From assembly GCA_902793515.1 (NCBI GenBank), contig CADBDO010000032.1:1-8620 (forward strand): a stretch of 8,620 nucleotides of DNA, written 5' to 3'. The notes under the pieces are model-generated. The model searched no databases. It was not told the origin of the DNA and saw nothing but the letters and a program-made list of their open reading frames with translations. The DNA comes from an uncultured Erysipelotrichaceae bacterium (GTDB taxonomy: Bacteria > Bacillota_I > Bacilli_A > RFN20 > CAG-826). Each line of letters begins with the position of its first letter. Within the stretch, counting starts at the first letter, position 1. Position numbers and translations under genes: made by a program. Positions 5,106-8,620 of this stretch are shown here, piece after piece.

Positions 5106-6403
5106 GCGTTTTAGCGTTAGTAGGCGCTCCATCCGCAGGAAAGAGCACCATCTTCAACCGTATCGTCGGAGAACGCAAATCCATCGTTGAGCCAACCCCA
5201 GGCGTCACGAGAGATAGGATTTACGGCAAAGGCGTTTGGTTAACCAAAGAGTTCACCGTCATCGACACAGGCGGCCTCACATCTTTTAATGTGCCTTTCC
5301 AAGACCTTATCAAAGCCCAAGCTGAGGTAGCCATCCAGGAAGCGGACATCATCGCTTTCATCGTCGACGGAAACAAAGGCCTCACAAGCGACGATAGATA
5401 TATCGCCAAGATGCTCAGGATGAGTGGAAAGCCGGTCGTCCTTGTCGTCAACAAGATCGACAACATCATGGAATACGGAAACACCGGGGAATTCTATTCC
5501 CTTGGCTTAGGCGATCCTATCGCTGTTTCTGGCGCGCATGGCATCGGCATTGGCGATCTTCTCGACGAAGTCGTGAAGAAACTCCCAGAGAAAGAAGTCC
5601 CAGATTATGGCGACGCGATCACTTTCTGTTTGATCGGCCGTCCTAACGTTGGCAAATCCTCTTTATCCAATAGACTTCTTGCCAGCGAAAGAACCCTTGT
5701 CTCCAATATCGCTGGAACCACCCGCGATTCAATCGATACCCCATTCACCAGAGATGGGAAGAACTACGTTGTCATTGATACAGCTGGCTTAGTCAAACGC
5801 GGAAAGATCTTCGAAGCTATTGATAAATATGCCGCTTTAAGAGCCTTAGCCTCGATTGAGAGAAGTGAGATCGTTCTCCTTTTGATCAACGCTGAGGAAG
5901 GCATCATCGAACAGGATAAGCATGTCGTCGGATATGCTTGCGATAACCACAAAGCCATCATAGTCGTGGTCAATAAGTGGGACGAAGGAAAGAAGAAGGG
6001 GCTCACCAAGGAAGGCTTCACCAAAGAGATCAGGAAGCAGTTCAAGTTCTTGGAATACGCTCCAATCTTATTCACCTCCGCCAAATCAGGACTTGGATGC
6101 CAGGATATCCTTCCTAAGATCCTTGAGGTCCATGAGGCCTATAACCGCCGCATCCCAACCAACGTCTTAAATGACATCATCAGAGACGCCCAAGACCTCA
6201 ATCCTGCTCCTGAATTCAACCACGCCAGACTAAAGATCTCTTTCGCCAATCAGAGCGCGGTTTGCCCGCCGACTTTCATCATGTTCTGCAACGCTCCGAA
6301 GTCAGCGCATTTCTCTTATACAAGGTATCTTGAGAACCAAATCAGGGCCGCATACGACTTCGACGGAACCCCTGTGAACATCATTTACAGGGCGAAAAAA
6401 TAA
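5096..6403 (+). CDS. der: Der (EngA), double-domain ribosome-assembly GTPase
   Basis: Der assists 50S subunit maturation and has two tandem GTPase domains followed by a KH-like domain. At 435 residues it has the family length. The first G domain shows GAPSAGKS (10-17), TPGVTRD, DTGG, NKID and an SGA-type G5. The second shows GRPNVGKS (181-188), AGTTRDSIDT, DTAG, NKWD and TSAK. The KH-like domain occupies roughly the last 85 residues and ends GTPVNIIYRAKK. The first P-loop is odd: Der almost always has GRPNVGKS in both domains, but here the first has APSA in place of RPNV. The catalytically essential GK(S/T) is retained. ATG 5096 overlaps the cmk end; only weak purine-rich sequence precedes it, so initiation probably depends on coupling. 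Confidence 0.96.
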   Translation: MSLGVLALVGAPSAGKSTIFNRIVGERKSIVEPTPGVTRDRIYGKGVWLTKEFTVIDTGGLTSFNVPFQDLIKAQAEVAIQEADIIAFIVDGNKGLTSDDRYIAKMLRMSGKPVVLVVNKIDNIMEYGNTGEFYSLGLGDPIAVSGAHGIGIGDLLDEVVKKLPEKEVPDYGDAITFCLIGRPNVGKSSLSNRLLASERTLVSNIAGTTRDSIDTPFTRDGKNYVVIDTAGLVKRGKIFEAIDKYAALRALASIERSEIVLLLINAEEGIIEQDKHVVGYACDNHKAIIVVVNKWDEGKKKGLTKEGFTKEIRKQFKFLEYAPILFTSAKSGLGCQDILPKILEVHEAYNRRIPTNVLNDIIRDAQDLNPAPEFNHARLKISFANQSAVCPPTFIMFCNAPKSAHFSYTRYLENQIRAAYDFDGTPVNIIYRAKK

Positions 6404-6433
6404 CTTTTTCCGACTTTCTTCTTGGAAAAAAGT
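6403..6433. repeat. Imperfect inverted repeat immediately after der
   Basis: ACTTTTTCC (6403-6411) pairs with GGAAAAAAGT (6424-6433) with one bulged A and a 12-base loop. It starts on the last base of the der stop codon. No T-run follows on the plus strand, so it is not a standard terminator for der; it may protect the mRNA end. It could serve as a terminator for antisense transcription, since a T-rich stretch follows on the minus strand. Confidence 0.5.
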
Positions 6434-6442
6434 AAATATAGC

Positions 6443-6468
6443 AACGATGCCACTTTTAGTCGTTTTTT
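6443..6468 (+). terminator. Candidate terminator of the cmk-der operon
   Basis: AACGA (6443-6447) pairs with TCGTT (6460-6464), extendable by one T-G pair, followed by six T (6463-6468). The loop is 12 bases. It is about 40 bases after the der stop. The stem is short, so the call is tentative. Confidence 0.4.
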
Positions 6469-6590
6469 AGGCGAAAAAGCTCGATAAACGCTACATTTTA
6501 TCTATTGTAAAGAATGAAAGCCCTTTCACCAAATATCTACTAATTTGTCAAAAAAGCCGATGGTATCGAATGAATTTTGACTTTTTATTC

Positions 6591-6619
6591 TTGTCAAAGA
6601 TGGAAAAAGGTGTTAATTT
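6591..6619 (+). promoter_or_regulatory. Tentative HU promoter in the 250-base gap between der and hup
   Basis: TTGTCA (6591-6596) and TAATTT (6614-6619) are 17 bases apart, but the -10 is poor (3 of 6). Overlapping it upstream is the inverted repeat TTTGAC (6576-6581), 11 bases, GTCAAA (6593-6598). The rest of the gap (about 6470-6575) is AT-rich and holds a second dyad, TGAAAG-CC-CTTTCA (6515-6528), but no ORF or RNA gene that I recognise. Confidence 0.3.
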
Positions 6620-6653
6620 TTTTATGACCATTTAGCAAAGGAGGAATGTCCCA

Positions 6654-6926
6654 ATGAATAAAGCTGAATTAGTCGAAGCTGTTGCCGAAAAGGCCGAACT
6701 CTCGAAGAGAGACGCAGAAGCTGCCGTTGACGCCGTTCTCGAAGTCATCGAAGCCGCTGTTGTTAAAGGTGAAGAAGTCAAACTTTCTGGCTTCGGTATC
6801 TTCTCAAAGAAAGCCCGCGCTGCCCGCGAGGGAACCAACCCATCCAACCAGAAGAAGATCAAGATCCCAGCTTCCAACACCGTCGCTTTCAAGGTCTCCA
6901 AAGCCTTCAAAGAGAAACTCAACTAA
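6654..6926 (+). CDS. hup: HU-family DNA-binding protein
   Basis: HU is the abundant nucleoid protein that bends and compacts DNA as a dimer. The 90-residue sequence begins MNKAELVEAVAEKAELSKRD, the usual helical dimerisation part. It contains GFGIFSKKARAAREGTNP (46-63), the family signature, with P63 as the proline that intercalates at the tip of the beta-arm, then KKIKIPAS and the final helix FKVSKAFKEKLN. The ribosome site is the strongest in the window: AAAGGAGG (6637-6644) with nine bases to the ATG, as expected for a highly expressed gene. It appears monocistronic, with its own leader and a terminator after it. Position downstream of der recalls hbs in Bacillus. Confidence 0.97.
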   Translation: MNKAELVEAVAEKAELSKRDAEAAVDAVLEVIEAAVVKGEEVKLSGFGIFSKKARAAREGTNPSNQKKIKIPASNTVAFKVSKAFKEKLN

Positions 6927-6944
6927 GAATTTCTAATGACATCT

Positions 6945-6970
6945 AAGGCGGCCTAAGGGTCGCCTTTTTT
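6945..6970 (+). terminator. Intrinsic terminator after hup
   Basis: AAGGCG (6945-6950) pairs with CGCCTT (6961-6966), with a further CC/GG pairing inside, and six T follow (6965-6970). It lies 18 bases after the hup stop and just before the cca promoter. Confidence 0.85.
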
Positions 6971-6974
6971 ATTG

Positions 6975-7012
6975 CCTTTAACACTTAGGGTGTTATAGGA
7001 TAAAATTCCCCT
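6975..7012 (+). promoter_or_regulatory. cca-dnaD-nth promoter with a long dyad; transcript probably leaderless
   Basis: TTAACA (6978-6983) and TAAAAT (7001-7006) are each 5 of 6 to consensus and exactly 17 bases apart. The start is predicted at about 7013, the A of the cca ATG, and no Shine-Dalgarno is present. The promoter contains a dyad: CCT-T-TAACAC (6975-6984) and GTGTTA-T-AGG (6990-6999), with one T/T mismatch and a 5-base centre. It includes the -35 in its left arm and ends one base before the -10. Confidence 0.72.
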
Positions 7013-7630
7013 ATGAGAATTGAAGCCTTCGATTTCCTAAAAGATGTTTTCAGCAAAAACGGCTTTCACCTCTATGTCGTAGGAGGAACCGTCAGGGATT
7101 TTCTTTTGGGAAAAGAGATAACTGACCTCGACTTCGTCACAGACGCCACTCCAGAAGAAGAGATGAAGTTCATCCCTGAGGCAGATTTCACCTTCAAGAA
7201 GTTCGGGGCAGTCCGTTATCCCTATAAGGGAAAGCACATCGATATCACGACTTTGAGGCAAGAAGGGGAATATAATGATTCCCGACATCCTTCAAAGGTC
7301 ACATTCGTGAAAGACCCTAAGCTCGATTACGTAAGAAGGGACTTCACGATCAACGCGATGTATCTCGATGAAGAATATAAGGTCATTGATTTCTCTAGCG
7401 GCCAAGAGGACCTCAAGAAGAAACTAATCCGCTTCATCGGAGACCCGGTTAAACGAATTGAGGAAGACCCGTTAAGGATTGCAAGAGCCGAAAGGTTTGC
7501 GAAATCGCTAGGCTTCGAAATCGAAGAAAAAACCCTGCAAGCAATCAAATCTAAGCGTGATTTGCTTGAGAAATTGAACCCAGAGAAACTAAAAGAAGAG
7601 GAAAGGAAAGGTTGGAAAGGAACGTTATGA
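7013..7630 (+). CDS. cca: CCA-adding tRNA nucleotidyltransferase family protein, class II, only head and partial neck
   Basis: Class II CCA enzymes add or repair the 3' CCA of tRNAs from CTP and ATP without a template. The nucleotidyltransferase core is complete. GGTVRDFLLG (24-33) is followed by DLD (D38, D40) as metal ligands; IDITTLR carries D77; RRDFTINAM (108-116) and EDPLRIARAERFA (151-163) carry the nucleotide-selecting EDxxR motif. However, the protein is 205 residues where about 390-400 is usual. It ends in what should be neck motif E: the expected ERxxxE region reads EKLKEEERKGW and then stops. The body and tail, which hold the tRNA elbow, are absent, and dnaD begins at the stop (ATGA), leaving no room for them. 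ATG 7013 is the first and best start. A minimal enzyme, a split enzyme or a decayed gene are all possible. Confidence 0.88.
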   Translation: MRIEAFDFLKDVFSKNGFHLYVVGGTVRDFLLGKEITDLDFVTDATPEEEMKFIPEADFTFKKFGAVRYPYKGKHIDITTLRQEGEYNDSRHPSKVTFVKDPKLDYVRRDFTINAMYLDEEYKVIDFSSGQEDLKKKLIRFIGDPVKRIEEDPLRIARAERFAKSLGFEIEEKTLQAIKSKRDLLEKLNPEKLKEEERKGWKGTL

Positions 7631-8277
7631 AGAATCCGTATTTGAATGCAGTCAGCTTCCATTACGTTCTTTTGGATTGCTACAAGAGACTTGGTCTCAC
7701 CGAAGAAGAACTTTCCGTCATCCTCATGATCGATCACCTTATCGAGCAGGGGAACACCTTCATCAACAGCGACATGCTTGCCCTCAAGATGAATCTCAAG
7801 CCTGCCGACATCGATAAAGACCTCACTGAACTCGTCAAAAAGAGCTATCTCACCTATGACACGGTCGAAGGCAAACTCACCGTTTCTTTGAGCAACCTCA
7901 AAGACAAGGTGTACGCTCTTTTCAAAGAGACTATGGACCGTGAGGCTAGCCAACTCACTGATAAGACAAGGGAAAAGGCCCTCTCAGAGATCCATTCCTT
8001 CTTTGAAGGACATCTTAACCGTAGCCTCTCCCCATTAGAGCAAAGCACCATCAACGAATGGCTTGATGCCAGATACACCCTTGATGAAATCAAAAACGCT
8101 CTCCTTGATACCCTCAAATCCGGTAAGAAATCGATTAGAGCCATCGAGAAAACCCTTAAGAGCGCAAGAAAAGCCCAGGACATCCTCAAAGAGGGAAGCA
8201 GCGCTGTAAGCGACACCTGGGACAAAGATATCGAAGCGACCATCGCGATCGCCAAAGACCTTTGGGGCAACAAATAA
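7627..8277 (+). CDS. dnaD: DnaD-family replication-initiation/restart protein, atypical C-terminal motif
   Basis: DnaD acts at oriC and at stalled forks in low-GC Gram-positives, binding and remodelling DNA before helicase loading. The 216-residue protein has the N-terminal winged-helix oligomerisation domain (about 1-95: FHYVLLDCYKRLGLTEEELSVIL, then a wing with LKMNLKPADIDKDLTEL) and the DDBH2 domain (about 115-182: FFEGHLNRSLSPLEQSTINEW, YTLDEIKNALLDTL). The C-terminal DNA-binding motif YxxxIxxxW aligns with A172, T176 and A180, so all three key residues are missing. ATG 7627 overlaps the cca stop (ATGA), with AAAGGA five bases upstream; TTG at 7612 would add five residues. The following nth overlaps by one base, and dnaD-nth is a conserved pair in Bacillota. 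Confidence 0.9.
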   Translation: MKNPYLNAVSFHYVLLDCYKRLGLTEEELSVILMIDHLIEQGNTFINSDMLALKMNLKPADIDKDLTELVKKSYLTYDTVEGKLTVSLSNLKDKVYALFKETMDREASQLTDKTREKALSEIHSFFEGHLNRSLSPLEQSTINEWLDARYTLDEIKNALLDTLKSGKKSIRAIEKTLKSARKAQDILKEGSSAVSDTWDKDIEATIAIAKDLWGNK

Positions 8278-8620
8278 TGAAAAACGAAAAGGTAGCCGCT
8301 ATTTTAAGCTACCTCCACGATAACTATGACGATGCCAAGACGGCACTAGATTTTACTAATGACTACGAATGCTTGGTCTCGATCATTTTGAGCGCCCAAA
8401 CCACCGATAAGAGCGTCAACAAAGTCACCCCAGCTCTTTTCAAACACTTCCCAGACTTCGAATCCCTAGGAAAAGCCTCAATCGAAGAGATCGAAAACGA
8501 CATTAAGACATTAGGTCTATACCACAACAAGGCTAAGAACATAAACGCTCTCGGGAAGGTTATGGCTAGTGAGTATAACAGCGTCATCCCAAGCGACAAA
8601 AAGACCCTCACATCCCTCCC
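8277..8620 (+). CDS. nth: Endonuclease III (Nth), N-terminal part
   Basis: Nth is a DNA glycosylase with AP-lyase activity that removes oxidised pyrimidines in base-excision repair. The first 114 residues are visible and the gene runs off the window. LVSIILSAQTTDKSVNKVTPALF is the strongly conserved Nth N-terminal region, followed by FPDFESLGKASIEEIENDIKTLGLYHNKAKNI and then IPSDKKTLTSLP. The last leads into the helix-hairpin-helix LPGVGxKTA, which begins right at the window edge. The catalytic lysine and aspartate and the C-terminal [4Fe-4S] cysteines lie beyond the window. ATG 8277 shares a base with the dnaD stop (TAATG), so it is translationally coupled; there is no clear Shine-Dalgarno. 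Confidence 0.95.
   Translation, partial: MKNEKVAAILSYLHDNYDDAKTALDFTNDYECLVSIILSAQTTDKSVNKVTPALFKHFPDFESLGKASIEEIENDIKTLGLYHNKAKNINALGKVMASEYNSVIPSDKKTLTSL

Noticed and set aside
7590..7630. Frameshift near the end of cca that would restore the missing half of the enzyme
   Set aside because: Only a few bases remain before dnaD, whose own frame is intact from its start, so there is no room for a body domain in any frame.
7327..7953. 208-residue open frame on the minus strand spanning cca and dnaD
   Set aside because: It is antisense to two well-identified genes and has no domain or signal; it is a shadow of their codon use.
1..8620. TGA as tryptophan (Mycoplasma code)
   Set aside because: Conserved tryptophans use TGG, and TGA ends mnmG, parB and cca at sensible positions.
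1..8620. parS site near parAB
   Set aside because: No close match to TGTTTCACGTGAAACA was found by eye; the 2799-2815 palindrome has a different sequence and length.
1..8620. CRISPR array, insertion sequence, prophage or defence system
   Set aside because: There are no regularly spaced repeats, transposase or integrase motifs, or foreign-looking gene blocks; gene order is that of conserved housekeeping loci.

Overview
The window is a stretch of vertically inherited housekeeping chromosome from a low-GC Gram-positive bacterium (Bacillota, Bacilli, or the related Mollicutes-like gut and environmental lineages). The evidence is gene content and order: mnmG-rsmG-parA-parB, the classic origin-proximal block; an FMN riboswitch in front of a RibU-type ECF riboflavin transporter; cmk and der side by side; HU; and cca-dnaD-nth. 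TGG encodes tryptophan and TGA is used as a stop (mnmG, parB, cca), so this is the standard bacterial code, not the Mycoplasma code 4. I see no mobile element, phage, CRISPR array, tRNA, rRNA or defence system.

Layout. (1) 2-1147: the end of mnmG, overlapping the apparent original start of rsmG by ATGA; rsmG has lost its N-terminal helix and is open only from base 563. (2) 1172-2793: parA-parB with their own promoter; parA has no Shine-Dalgarno and looks leaderless. (3) 2794-3758: consensus promoter, FMN aptamer with a readable expression platform, then ribU. (4) 3763-3789: a bidirectional terminator between ribU and a converging 58-residue ferredoxin gene. (5) 4020-4106: divergent promoters for the ferredoxin (minus) and for an operon of a small tail-anchored protein, cmk and der (plus). 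(6) 6404-6653: a 250-base gap with inverted repeats and the HU leader, then hup and a terminator. (7) 6978-8620: a second apparently leaderless promoter, then cca-dnaD-nth, joined by ATGA and TAATG overlaps and running off the window.

Together these genes cover tRNA and rRNA modification, origin segregation, flavin uptake, CMP/dCMP phosphorylation, ribosome assembly, nucleoid packing, tRNA 3'-end synthesis, replication restart and base-excision repair.

The unusual part lies inside ordinary genes and their promoters. Several core proteins look eroded: RsmG lacks its N-terminus, the CCA enzyme stops after about half the usual length, ParB has altered CTP-motif residues, DnaD lacks the YxxxIxxxW motif, and Der has an atypical first P-loop. 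Separately, five of the six promoters I can propose carry a dyad whose right arm ends 0-1 base before the -10 hexamer. The arm sequences differ from promoter to promoter. I know of no described element with that architecture, and it is the main lead here. All alignments were made by eye and from memory of the families.
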